From Nitrososphaerales archaeon TH5895 (GTDB taxonomy: Archaea; Thermoproteota; Nitrososphaeria; Nitrososphaerales; Nitrososphaeraceae), in assembly GCA_014523695.1 (NCBI GenBank), contig JAATVS010000205.1, positions 1-6,234 on the forward strand: a stretch of 6,234 nt of DNA, given 5' to 3'. The position numbers and the translations under genes are program-made. This document shows positions 1-5,999 of this stretch, piece by piece. The notes below the pieces were generated by a model that worked only from the letters and a program-made list of their open reading frames with translations, was not told the DNA's origin and searched no databases. Positions within the stretch are counted from its first letter, which is position 1, and every line of letters starts with the position of its first letter.

Positions 1-186
1 ACTCTTGCGGCTATTGTTGTATTAGTATTTATTCTTGTGGAATGGAACCACATATTGCAGAGAGAGGCCAAGAGGAGAACGACTGAATTGCATGAATCAG
101 AGACGAAAGCAAGAGAACTGGAAGACTCTTATGATGCAATGAAAAATTATTTGCAGGAGGTAATGAAAGAAATTAAAAGAGAATAA
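1..186 (+). CDS. C-terminal end of a membrane sensor-like protein (partial, 5' end outside window)
   Basis: An open frame runs from base 1 to a TAA at 184-186 and gives 61 residues; the start lies upstream of the window. The first 14 or so residues (TLAAIVVLVFILVE) are hydrophobic and look like the end of a transmembrane helix. The rest is highly charged (QREAKRRTTELHESETKARELE and on to the end) and should form an alpha-helical coiled coil on the cytoplasmic side. The pattern of a tryptophan, a basic RR-T-x-L stretch and an acidic/basic helix right after the membrane resembles the signalling helix of thaumarchaeal Cache-type sensor proteins, where it normally leads into a histidine kinase. 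Here the chain ends about 45 residues after the membrane with no kinase, HAMP or output domain. It may be an orphan sensor or a truncated one; any coiled-coil membrane protein would also fit. The family assignment is inference. Confidence 0.6.
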   Translation, partial: TLAAIVVLVFILVEWNHILQREAKRRTTELHESETKARELEDSYDAMKNYLQEVMKEIKRE

Positions 187-203
187 ACTGGTTAATCTGA
201 TGC

Positions 204-248
204 TCTTACTTTCTTCTCAAATTTACTCATTTTCTAACTTTAATTTAT
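204..248 (+). terminator. Probable T-rich transcription terminator of the sensor gene
   Basis: About 20 bases after the TAA of the upstream gene a pyrimidine-rich stretch begins, with repeated runs such as CTTACTTTCTTCTC, ATTTACTC, ATTTTCTAAC and TTTAATTTA. Archaeal terminators are usually oligo-T tracts without a strong hairpin, which fits. No stable stem precedes it. The assignment rests on composition and position only. Confidence 0.35.
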
Positions 249-395
249 ACTCGGCCTCTGGCATCACCAGTGACTTAGTTTGGACTATGGGATAGAATCA
301 CGTTTATCTTCAAGGCTAACACATGCTTTTGAAATTCTAAAATAATTCGAGATGAAATCTAACCAAATGCCGATTATAAGAGGAGAATAGAGGAA

Positions 396-421
396 CAATG
401 CATGGATAGTAACATGCATTG
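396..421. repeat. Perfect 9-bp inverted repeat with 8-base loop; possible terminator hairpin of MBF1 or operator
   Basis: CAATGCATG at 396-404 and its exact complement CATGCATTG at 413-421 flank an 8-base spacer. Read on the minus strand it lies about 120 bases past the MBF1 stop and is followed by a pyrimidine-rich tract (TTCCTCTATTCTCCTCTTAT, 395 down to 376). That arrangement would fit a hairpin at the end of the PhoU-MBF1 transcript. Because each arm contains the self-complementary core ATGCAT, it could equally be a binding site for a dimeric regulator. The repeat is seen directly; its role is inference. Confidence 0.5.
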
Positions 422-543
422 GGGCCGCTGCTTCCCCTTTGCTTTCCTGCAGCCTTTGTAGCCTATCTCCATTCCCACTTAGATAGAGTGCAATTCCTTG
501 AGGGCAATTGATCTCTAGAAACCCTCCAAGTTCTCCTGCTGAT

Positions 544-1026
544 CTATTCTTTTTCGTCATCTGCTGATACGTATAATTTGATTTGGAGATACCTTTCAAG
601 CTTCTTTGCTAGCAACTCATCTGGCTTCAATGCCCCTGTCTCTACCTTCTTAAGGAGTGAAGCCTTTTCACTCATCTTTATGGCTAACTGTTCATGGGTA
701 AACCCCTTTTTCATACGTGCCTCTCGAATCATTTTTCCAAAATCATGTGATAGAAAAGTTTCGTCGGTAAGTTGGATTCTGTTAGTAGGATATCCACGCT
801 TCTTGACTACTGGTTGGTTTTTTGTAAGAGGTTGGCGAAATGAGGATTGCATTGAAGAACGAGTAGATGGCTTTATATTCTTGGGAATCCCTGGATTGTA
901 GGGCTTTCCTCGTTTAGAACATTGAGTACATACCCTAAAGATTGTTCCTTCAATTACCACAGCAGTACGATTTTCGTTAACCTGTCGCCCGCATACTTCA
1001 CAAAATGATGACGACGATGTTGGCAA
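544..1026 (-). CDS. mbf1: Archaeal multiprotein bridging factor 1 (zinc ribbon plus Cro/C1-type helix-turn-helix)
   Basis: The product has 160 residues, the usual size for archaeal MBF1. An N-terminal zinc ribbon has paired cysteines C9-x2-C12 and C33-x2-C36. A basic, low-complexity linker (about 38-85) follows. A Cro/C1 helix-turn-helix spans about 95-150, with the family-typical IREAR, a turn around residues 108-115 and the closing KLERYL-x-IKLY. Eukaryotic MBF1 is a coactivator bridging TBP and an activator; archaeal MBF1 is linked to ribosome and translation functions, and its target here cannot be read from sequence. The start is TTG at 1026-1024: upstream codons back to an in-frame TAA at 1068-1066 contain no ATG, GTG or other TTG, and the first cysteine pair follows closely. 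It begins 28 bases after the AbrB-PhoU gene, so the two are probably co-transcribed. Confidence 0.93.
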   Translation of the reverse strand: MPTSSSSFCEVCGRQVNENRTAVVIEGTIFRVCTQCSKRGKPYNPGIPKNIKPSTRSSMQSSFRQPLTKNQPVVKKRGYPTNRIQLTDETFLSHDFGKMIREARMKKGFTHEQLAIKMSEKASLLKKVETGALKPDELLAKKLERYLQIKLYVSADDEKE

Positions 1027-1035
1027 TTTTGATAG

Positions 1036-1042
1036 CCCCCTT
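1036..1042 (-). promoter_or_regulatory. Possible G-rich ribosome binding site for the TTG-started MBF1 gene
   Basis: On the minus strand AAGGGGG ends nine bases before the TTG start at 1026. It can pair with the 3' end of archaeal 16S rRNA only if a G-U pair is allowed, so it is weaker than a GGAGG or GGTGA motif. It is the only purine-rich block in the short gap after the PhoU stop and supports the TTG start. Confidence 0.35.
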
Positions 1043-1054
1043 GGATAAACCTGT

Positions 1055-2126
1055 TTAACCTTTCTTTAAAGTTTGCTGCACCGTCATATTGAGCACAATT
1101 TCTGCGATATCACTAGAATATTCTGCAACTCGTCGAATGTTTTCAGTAATTATTTTTACTCGATAAATATCATTCATGTTCCTTAAATTACTTAAACCAT
1201 TCATAATCGACTTTTCTAAATAATCTATTTCTCGGGCCTTCTCAATTGCCTTGTCTGCCGAATTGTAGTCCTGTTTGAACATAGACAAGCAAGCTTCATC
1301 CAAAACCCCCAAAGCAAAATTACTCATCGCTGTAATCCTTTTCACAATATCTAGATTGACAGGTCGCTTAGAGTCTATAAGCTCTTTAGCTATTAACACC
1401 GCATGATCTGCTATCCTTTCTGCAAATTTAGTAATTAATCTATAACCCAAGCAGCTCCTAGAGTCCTGCAAACCAATTTCACTGAGTAGATATTCGTTCT
1501 TAATCGCAATATTTAGTTGCCTAACTATGTAAAAGCTAAATCGATCTACTTCATCATCTGACTTCAGTACTTCTCTAGCCAATTCTATATTATTTTCCAT
1601 CAGTGCCAGCATGACGTCTGCGTGCATCGACTTTGCAATAAGAATCATTCTCTTAAAAGCTGCGTCAACCGATAGATCCAATAAATTGATTAGGACTTGC
1701 AAAGTCATGCCACTAGCCGAGTCCGCAATAATCTCCGTCCCCATCAAAAGTCGGCGCACCAAATCTTTGATTACTTCTCGTTGATCACTAGTTAATCTGT
1801 TGTTTTCTTTTGGAAAAATGTGAATCATGTGGTAGCCTAGAAAATAAAGAGAAACCAATTTTCTAGCAAGATAGTATGGATTGTTCTCCTTGAGTACTTC
1901 TACAGTAGCTTCCCTTTGCTCCTTAATTGATCTACGCGAGGCAGGCGAGATCTGCAAGAATGAGTTTCCTTGTCTAGTAATCAAGACATGATCTCCCTGT
2001 TTGAGTCCAAATTCCTGAATCCATCGCTTAGGTAAAGATACGATAAACGACGAACCTCCTGTATATTGTATCTTCCGGGTTTCTTCCCTTTGATCAGCAG
2101 TTTGTTTGTTTTCCGTCGATGCCCAC
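1055..2126 (-). CDS. AbrB-like DNA-binding domain fused to PhoU domains, phosphate-type regulator; 5' end disrupted
   Basis: The uninterrupted frame runs from an in-frame TAG at 2137-2135 down to TAA at 1057-1055. Translation shows an N-terminal AbrB/SpoVT swapped-hairpin domain (about 2077-1945; RKIQYTGGSSFIVSLPKRW, then GDHV and GNSFLQISP). Two helical PhoU repeats follow with their metal-binding style motifs: DDEVD and ERIADHAVLIA in the middle, RRVAEYSSDIAE near the C-terminus. Proteins of this architecture in archaea are taken as regulators of phosphate uptake or related signalling; DNA binding by AbrB with PhoU as sensor is inference. The start is the problem. The first standard start codon in frame is TTG at 1984-1982, which lies inside the AbrB fold and gives only 309 residues. 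None of the 50 codons before it is ATG, GTG or TTG. I placed the 5' end at GTG 2126, which has a well-spaced TATA box but needs a one-base shift before 2097. A start replacing the AGG at 2089 is an alternative. MBF1 follows 28 bases downstream. Confidence 0.85.
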
Positions 2127-2146
2127 CGCCAACACTAGTTAGATTA

Positions 2147-2158
2147 ACTATATATTTG
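2147..2158 (-). promoter_or_regulatory. TATA box for the AbrB-PhoU / MBF1 unit
   Basis: The minus strand reads AAATATATAG (2157 to 2148), an A/T-rich TATA-like element. Its centre is about 26 bases upstream of 2126, the usual archaeal distance to a transcription start, and 2126 is the first base of a GTG. That would make a leaderless transcript. A second TATA-like palindrome, CTATATAG at 2168-2175, could serve a start further upstream. No experiment supports either. Confidence 0.45.
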
Positions 2159-2191
2159 TATTTTTTCCTATATAGATCAATCAATCAAAAA

Positions 2192-2223
2192 CATATTTAT
2201 CCATTTTTATAGTAGAATTTCCA
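2192..2223 (+). promoter_or_regulatory. TATA-type promoter of the PUA-NAC operon, probably leaderless
   Basis: CATATTTAT at 2192-2200 lies 24 to 32 bases before the TTG at 2224, so the transcription start would fall at or next to the start codon. No Shine-Dalgarno-like sequence precedes the TTG (upstream bases are AGTAGAATTTCCA), which is what a leaderless gene would show. A second T-rich element, ATTTTTATAG at 2203-2212, is too close to be the main TATA box. Confidence 0.45.
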
Positions 2224-2712
2224 TTGGATAGTATTTCTGTTGACCCTCGAGAGAAAATTCGCCATCATTTGAATGCACTATTTGGTGCATATTTTGCCCT
2301 CCCAAGATCGACTACCTTCAGTTATTCAAGAAGAACTGGGCGGATAAAGAGTTTTAGCTTTGACAACCAGCTGGCTGGAACTTTAAGGACAGACGGTGGA
2401 ATAGCTTTAACGCCCTCAGGAGCTGAGACATTAATGAAGAACCCTTTATTCAAAGCAAATTGTGTCGTCCCAGTTGAAGAAGCTGTTCCATTTGTTAGCG
2501 AAGGGCGCTCCCTTTTTTGCAAACACGTAAAATGGTGTGGCTCTAACGTCAAAGTTGGGTCAGATGTCGTAGTTATAGATGATTATGGAAAGATTTTGGC
2601 TGTAGGACGTGCTAGAATTGCGTCAAATATGATGAAAGGTTTTGATTCCGGAGTTGCTGTAAGGGTTAGACAAGGAATAAAAAGCGGGACCAGTATAGAA
2701 GGATTTGTATGA
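2224..2712 (+). CDS. PUA-domain RNA-binding protein resembling the C-terminal part of archaeosine tRNA-guanine transglycosylase
   Basis: The product has 162 residues. Residues about 1-75 carry a small domain with RRTGRIKSF, then LAGTLRTDGGIALTPSGAETL, the pattern seen just before the PUA domain in archaeal TGT (ArcTGT). Residues about 78-153 form the PUA domain: VVPVEEAVPFVSEGRSLF, a KVGSDVVVID strand and the ILAVGRARI-x-x-x-MM-x-x-F-x-x-GVAVRVRQG ending. There is no TGT catalytic barrel, so it is a free-standing RNA-binding module, not a transglycosylase. The RNA bound is unknown; tRNA or rRNA are reasonable guesses. The start is TTG at 2224, the first start codon after the in-frame stop at 2173-2175, supported by the spacing of the TATA box. 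The stop overlaps the NAC start by four bases, so the two genes are translationally coupled, which hints at a ribosome-linked role. Confidence 0.88.
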   Translation: MDSISVDPREKIRHHLNALFGAYFALPRSTTFSYSRRTGRIKSFSFDNQLAGTLRTDGGIALTPSGAETLMKNPLFKANCVVPVEEAVPFVSEGRSLFCKHVKWCGSNVKVGSDVVVIDDYGKILAVGRARIASNMMKGFDSGVAVRVRQGIKSGTSIEGFV

Positions 2713-3047
2713 TGCGAGGCGGTAACCGCGAAATGAGACGGATGCTAGACAAGATGGGGTTAGAGATGAAAGATATGGGTGAAATTGAAGAGGTCGTTAT
2801 TCGAACAGAAACTAAAGAACTTTATCTCATAAAACCGCAAGTGGTTGAAATGAAAGGTAAGGATAGCACCATCTTTCAAGTAGTAGCAACAGATATCGAA
2901 GAAAGACAAAAAGAAGTCCCATCATTGAGAGAGGAGGATGTTGTGTTGGTAATGCAGCAAGCGAGCGTCAGTAAGGATAGAGCTGTCCAAGCACTTACCG
3001 ATTCGAAAGGCGATCTGGCTCAAGCAATAATCAATCTAACAACGTGA
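2709..3047 (+). CDS. nac: Archaeal nascent polypeptide-associated complex protein (NAC)
   Basis: The product has 112 residues, normal for archaeal NAC. A basic N-terminus (RGGNREMRRMLDKMGL) is the expected ribosome-contacting segment. The NAC beta-barrel covers about 18-65, with EVVIRT, ELYLIKPQVVEM and TIFQVVATDIEE as its strands. A linker leads to a UBA domain at about 75-112 (EEDVVLVMQQASVSKDRAVQAL, then GDLAQAIINLTT). Archaeal NAC forms a homodimer at the ribosomal exit tunnel and shields emerging chains; the UBA role is unclear. The start ATG at 2709 overlaps the PUA gene's TGA in an ATGA, and GAAGGAT lies upstream as a modest ribosome binding site. A second ATG follows at once at 2712, so the true first residue could be either. 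TGA at 3045-3047 ends the operon, which faces the gat operon. Confidence 0.95.
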   Translation: MMRGGNREMRRMLDKMGLEMKDMGEIEEVVIRTETKELYLIKPQVVEMKGKDSTIFQVVATDIEERQKEVPSLREEDVVLVMQQASVSKDRAVQALTDSKGDLAQAIINLTT

Positions 3048-3079
3048 TGATATCCTAATCACCATCAAGCGTTGATACC

Positions 3080-3125
3080 TCCAAGTAAAGACAAATTGGA
3101 TTTCATAATTTTCTCAATACTTTTC
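3080..3125 (+). terminator. Possible terminator after NAC in the convergent gap
   Basis: A short stem TCCAA (3080-3084) and TTGGA (3096-3100) with an 11-base loop is followed by a T-rich run (TTTCATAATTTTCTC and ACTTTTC). It ends at the gatB stop codon. The stem is weak; the T-rich run on the plus strand is the better evidence. On the minus strand the same gap offers only the shorter tracts TTTGTCTTTACTT (about 3097 to 3085) and little else for gatB. Confidence 0.3.
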
Positions 3126-4557
3126 AGGATTTCAACAGCTTCTTATTAATTAGACTTAACGCGCGTCCTGGATCAACTCTTCCCTTAGAGAGTTCCATCA
3201 CCTTTCCGAGCAGGTAGTTTGCTACATTAGGATTTTTTTTGGCATCAAGCACTGCAAGAGACTCTGTCTCGAAGACATTTTCTATAGATTGTAAAATTAG
3301 GCTTTCATCATCTATCTTTCTAAAATCCTTCTCATTTTCACTTGAAGTGATCAGTTTACCTGATACTACAGCTTCGTATAGAATCTGCTTTGCAGTTTTT
3401 CTGTTGACGATTCCTTCCTTTATCATTCGGGCTATTTCAGCCAATTGTTTAGGTGTCATCTTTATGTTCCTTATTGTAGAACCAAGTTTCTTAGAATTGT
3501 CATCTGCATAGCTCATCAAGTCAGTCACGATGATATTTGAAATTTCTTTGGGGGCAAAATAGATCTTGACCGATTCCTCGAAGTAATCAGCTAGATCTTT
3601 ATGTTCTATCAATACCTTGGAAACGTGTTCTGTGAGCTTATAATAATTGATGAATCGTTCTTTTCTTTCATCAGGGAGTTCGGGCATTTTTGAGTGTAAT
3701 TCCTTCAAATAATCTTCATCGATCTGAATTGCTGGTATATCTGGCTCGTAAAAGTATCTGTAGTCCTGTTCCTCTTCCTTACTTCTTGATTGCTTGGTAA
3801 TTTTTCTTTGTTCATCCCAATGTCTAGTTTCACCCTTGATTTCCATTTCATAATTAAGCATAGCTTTTTGTCGGGTCATTTCAAATTTGAGTGCCTTTTC
3901 GACGTCTCCAAAGGAGGAAACATTTTTTATTTCAACTCTTCTTGAACCACCCATGGAGATATTCGCGTCACATCTGACCGCCCCTTCAAGACTCGTATCA
4001 CAAACTCCCAGATGTTCAACTATTGAGGCTAATTTATTCAGGAATAATCTGACATCTTTAGGATCATGAAAATCTGGTTCGGTGACGATTTCCACCAGAG
4101 GTACTCCTGCCCGATTATAATCAATCAGTGAAGATGAACTTCCATTCAAGTACACTAATCTACCAGGGTCTTCTTCTAGCTGAACTCTACGTATTCTAGC
4201 TTCTCCTTGCCCATACTCCAATAGCCCTTCTACACCAATGCTTGTAATCCCGTGGGCATTATATTGGGTAAGTTGAAAATTCTTTGGTAGATCTAGATAA
4301 AAGTAATTCTTTCTGTAAAACATTATAGTATTTGTGATACTACATTTTAAAGCTATGCAGACCATTGCTCCTTTTTCTATTGCTGTCTGATTGAGTAGAG
4401 GCAGAGTACCTGGAAGCCCTGTGCAAGTTGGACATATGTTCTCATTAGGGGTATACTCACGATAGTTGCAATGACAGGAACAGAATAGCTTACTTTTTAA
4501 ACCAGTAAGTTGACAATGGATTTCCAACCCAATTTTGGGACCGTACATAGATATCAT
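3124..4557 (-). CDS. gatB: Asp-tRNA(Asn)/Glu-tRNA(Gln) amidotransferase subunit B
   Basis: The product has 477 residues, full length for the family. GatB binds the mischarged tRNA, activates the aspartyl or glutamyl group with ATP and receives ammonia from GatA. The N-terminus begins IGLEIHCQL (residues 9-17). Cysteines at 26, 28, 30, 42 and 45 (CSCHC, then CPTC) match the zinc-binding type of GatB. LEEDPGR is at 127-133, and the family signature IDYNRAGVPLVEI at 145-157. Further family blocks are SLEGAVRCDANIS, EIKNVSSFGDVEKALKFE and ETRHWDEQR, followed by QDYRYFYEPDIP. A helical, YqeY-like tail (last ~150 residues, with PKQLAEIARMIKEG and the ending NYLLGKVMELSKGRVDPG) contacts the tRNA. 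In archaea, which make Gln-tRNA with GatDE, GatCAB serves mainly Asn-tRNA. Its ATG overlaps the gatA TGA in an ATGA. A second ATG three codons later is possible. Confidence 0.97.
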   Translation of the reverse strand: MISMYGPKIGLEIHCQLTGLKSKLFCSCHCNYREYTPNENICPTCTGLPGTLPLLNQTAIEKGAMVCIALKCSITNTIMFYRKNYFYLDLPKNFQLTQYNAHGITSIGVEGLLEYGQGEARIRRVQLEEDPGRLVYLNGSSSSLIDYNRAGVPLVEIVTEPDFHDPKDVRLFLNKLASIVEHLGVCDTSLEGAVRCDANISMGGSRRVEIKNVSSFGDVEKALKFEMTRQKAMLNYEMEIKGETRHWDEQRKITKQSRSKEEEQDYRYFYEPDIPAIQIDEDYLKELHSKMPELPDERKERFINYYKLTEHVSKVLIEHKDLADYFEESVKIYFAPKEISNIIVTDLMSYADDNSKKLGSTIRNIKMTPKQLAEIARMIKEGIVNRKTAKQILYEAVVSGKLITSSENEKDFRKIDDESLILQSIENVFETESLAVLDAKKNPNVANYLLGKVMELSKGRVDPGRALSLINKKLLKS

Positions 4558-5999
4558 AAAGGAGGTCTCACCTGGATTTTGGCTGTTCTTTCGAAAAGTA
4601 AGGCAGCGTCAAATATCTTCTGTTCTTTAAATTCATCTGACATAATCTGGAGGCCTATTGGAAGACCATTGCTAAACCCTGCTGGGACTGAAATTGCAGG
4701 CATTCCTGTAAGATTGGATACAACCGTGTCGATATCCACGTAATAAATCTTAATGGGATCGTCTATTTTTTCACCAATTCTAAAGGGTAGTATAGGCATG
4801 GTAGGGGCTATTATAACATCGTATTTGGAATACAACGACTTGAACTCTCGTCTTAGTAAGGCTCTCACTTTCTGTGCTTTAAGATAATAACGACCATAGT
4901 ATCCTGAAGAGAGAACATATGTCCCGATGATAATCCGTCTTTTAACTTCCTCTCCAAAGTTACTCCTCACTTTCGAAAAATACGAGTTCCACTCATATCC
5001 TTCCGGATCCATATCGAATCCATAGCGAATGTTGTCATATCTTGCGAGATTGCTACTCGCTTCTGCCATAGCGATAACATAATAAGAAGCAAGTGCATAC
5101 TCCAACGAGTCTAAAGATATTTCTTCGCAGATGCATCCTGCTGAGGAAAGAGTATCCATCGCAGAATAGATACACTTGGAAACTTCTGGTTGGGCATTGA
5201 CAGTCAAATTACTTAGTAACGCTACCCGTAGACGATTCGTAGAAGCTTCTGCAGAATACGGCGTATTCACCGTGCGTGTGGTATCATCATTAGGGTCAGC
5301 TCCTGAAATCGCGTTCATCATTCTAATAATACCTGGTACTGTTCGAGCTATCGGACCTACTTGCTCCAGGCTATTTGAATATGCTATTAAACCGTATCTA
5401 CTAACCGAACCGTATGTGGGCTTAAATCCTACTACAGAACAAAAACTTGCAGGGCATCTAACCGAACCACCAGTATCTGATCCTAATGATGCTGTGCACT
5501 CGGCTGCTGCAACAGCAGCCGCGCTACCCCCCGATGACCCGCCAGCAACATAATCTAGATTCCACGGATTTCTGGTAGGTCCGAATTTACTGAACTCTGT
5601 TGTTGAACCCATTGCAAACTCATCTAAATTCAATTTTCCAATGACGATTGCATCGCATTCCTTCAATTTTCGAATTACAGTTGCATCATAGGGTGGAATA
5701 TAATCCGATAGGATTCTTGAGGCACATGTAGTTCTGAGTCCTTTTGTGCTTATGTTGTCTTTTATACCTACGGTGATACCGGCCAAATAGCCAACCTTCT
5801 CTCCCTTATGGATCTTGTTATCTATTCTTCGCGCGGATTCTATAGCATCATCAGTGTTCACGCGCACAAAAGCTTTGATATCGAAATCGATCTTTGCTAT
5901 ACGTTCTAGAGTTTGTGATACGTATTCCTCAGCGGAAAAATGCTGATTTCTTATACCTTCTGTAACTTCATCGATAGAGAGATCACATAATCTACTCAT
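4554..5999 (-). CDS. gatA: Asp-tRNA(Asn)/Glu-tRNA(Gln) amidotransferase subunit A (amidase)
   Basis: The product has 481 residues, full length. GatA hydrolyses glutamine (or asparagine) and passes ammonia to GatB. It is an amidase-signature protein with the whole Lys-cisSer-Ser triad visible: K80 in GITVGIKDN, S155 in the glycine/serine loop AGGSSGGSAAAVAA, and nucleophile S179 in GSDTGGSVRCPAS. Flanking landmarks such as GKLNLDEFAMGS, TRNPWN, GFKPTYGSVSRYGL and, near the C-terminus, NLTGMPAISVPAG and GLPIGLQI are all present, so the enzyme should be active. The ATG at 5999 overlaps the gatC stop by four bases. Its TGA overlaps the gatB ATG, so the three subunits are probably made in step from one transcript. 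No frameshift or missing motif was seen. Confidence 0.97.
   Translation of the reverse strand: MSRLCDLSIDEVTEGIRNQHFSAEEYVSQTLERIAKIDFDIKAFVRVNTDDAIESARRIDNKIHKGEKVGYLAGITVGIKDNISTKGLRTTCASRILSDYIPPYDATVIRKLKECDAIVIGKLNLDEFAMGSTTEFSKFGPTRNPWNLDYVAGGSSGGSAAAVAAAECTASLGSDTGGSVRCPASFCSVVGFKPTYGSVSRYGLIAYSNSLEQVGPIARTVPGIIRMMNAISGADPNDDTTRTVNTPYSAEASTNRLRVALLSNLTVNAQPEVSKCIYSAMDTLSSAGCICEEISLDSLEYALASYYVIAMAEASSNLARYDNIRYGFDMDPEGYEWNSYFSKVRSNFGEEVKRRIIIGTYVLSSGYYGRYYLKAQKVRALLRREFKSLYSKYDVIIAPTMPILPFRIGEKIDDPIKIYYVDIDTVVSNLTGMPAISVPAGFSNGLPIGLQIMSDEFKEQKIFDAALLFERTAKIQVRPPL
4568..4573 (-). promoter_or_regulatory. Shine-Dalgarno sequence of gatB inside the end of gatA
   Basis: The minus strand reads AGGTGA, which pairs perfectly with the TCACCT near the 3' end of archaeal 16S rRNA, ten bases before the gatB ATG at 4557. 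It lies in the last codons of gatA and supports the ATG at 4557 over the ATG three codons later. Confidence 0.6.

Larger units (their letters stand above)
187..543. other. Intergenic region of about 357 bases without a supported gene
   Basis: This stretch lies between the end of the plus-strand sensor fragment and the stop codon of minus-strand MBF1, so the flanking genes converge. The left part (about 190-250) is T-rich and probably terminates the sensor gene. The middle contains a perfect 9-bp inverted repeat at 396-421. The right part (about 420-540) is visibly richer in G and C than its surroundings, with short complementary blocks such as GGGG/CCCC around 421-437 and GCTGC/GCAGC around 427-453. 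I see no tRNA, no recognisable conserved RNA and no convincing protein gene on either strand. It may be the 3' untranslated region of MBF1 plus the converging terminators, or hold an unannotated small RNA. Confidence 0.6.

Noticed and set aside
200..295. Small plus-strand frame of 31 codons after the sensor gene
   Set aside because: It lies in a T-rich terminator-like stretch, with no promoter or ribosome binding site and no recognisable product.
187..543. tRNA or other standard RNA gene
   Set aside because: I looked for a T-loop GTTCRA-type motif and a paired acceptor stem on both strands and found none.
285..599. Minus-strand open frame of about 104 codons overlapping the 3' end of MBF1 and the intergenic region
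   Set aside because: It overlaps 56 bases of MBF1 coding sequence in another frame, its product resembles nothing I know, and its composition looks like translated non-coding DNA. A shorter form from the ATG at 560 is no better.
1981..2184. Minus-strand open frame starting at TTG 2184
   Set aside because: It is the out-of-frame shadow of the AbrB coding sequence. The correct frame gives a recognisable domain, and the first part of this frame is AT-rich promoter DNA.
3044..3100. C/D box small RNA suggested by GTGATGA at 3044-3050
   Set aside because: The match overlaps the NAC stop codon and no D box (CTGA) follows within a sensible distance, so it is probably chance.
578..5553. Several plus-strand frames opposite MBF1, gatB and gatA, and a minus-strand frame opposite the PUA gene
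   Set aside because: All lie antisense within well-recognised genes and have no domain, promoter or ribosome binding site of their own.
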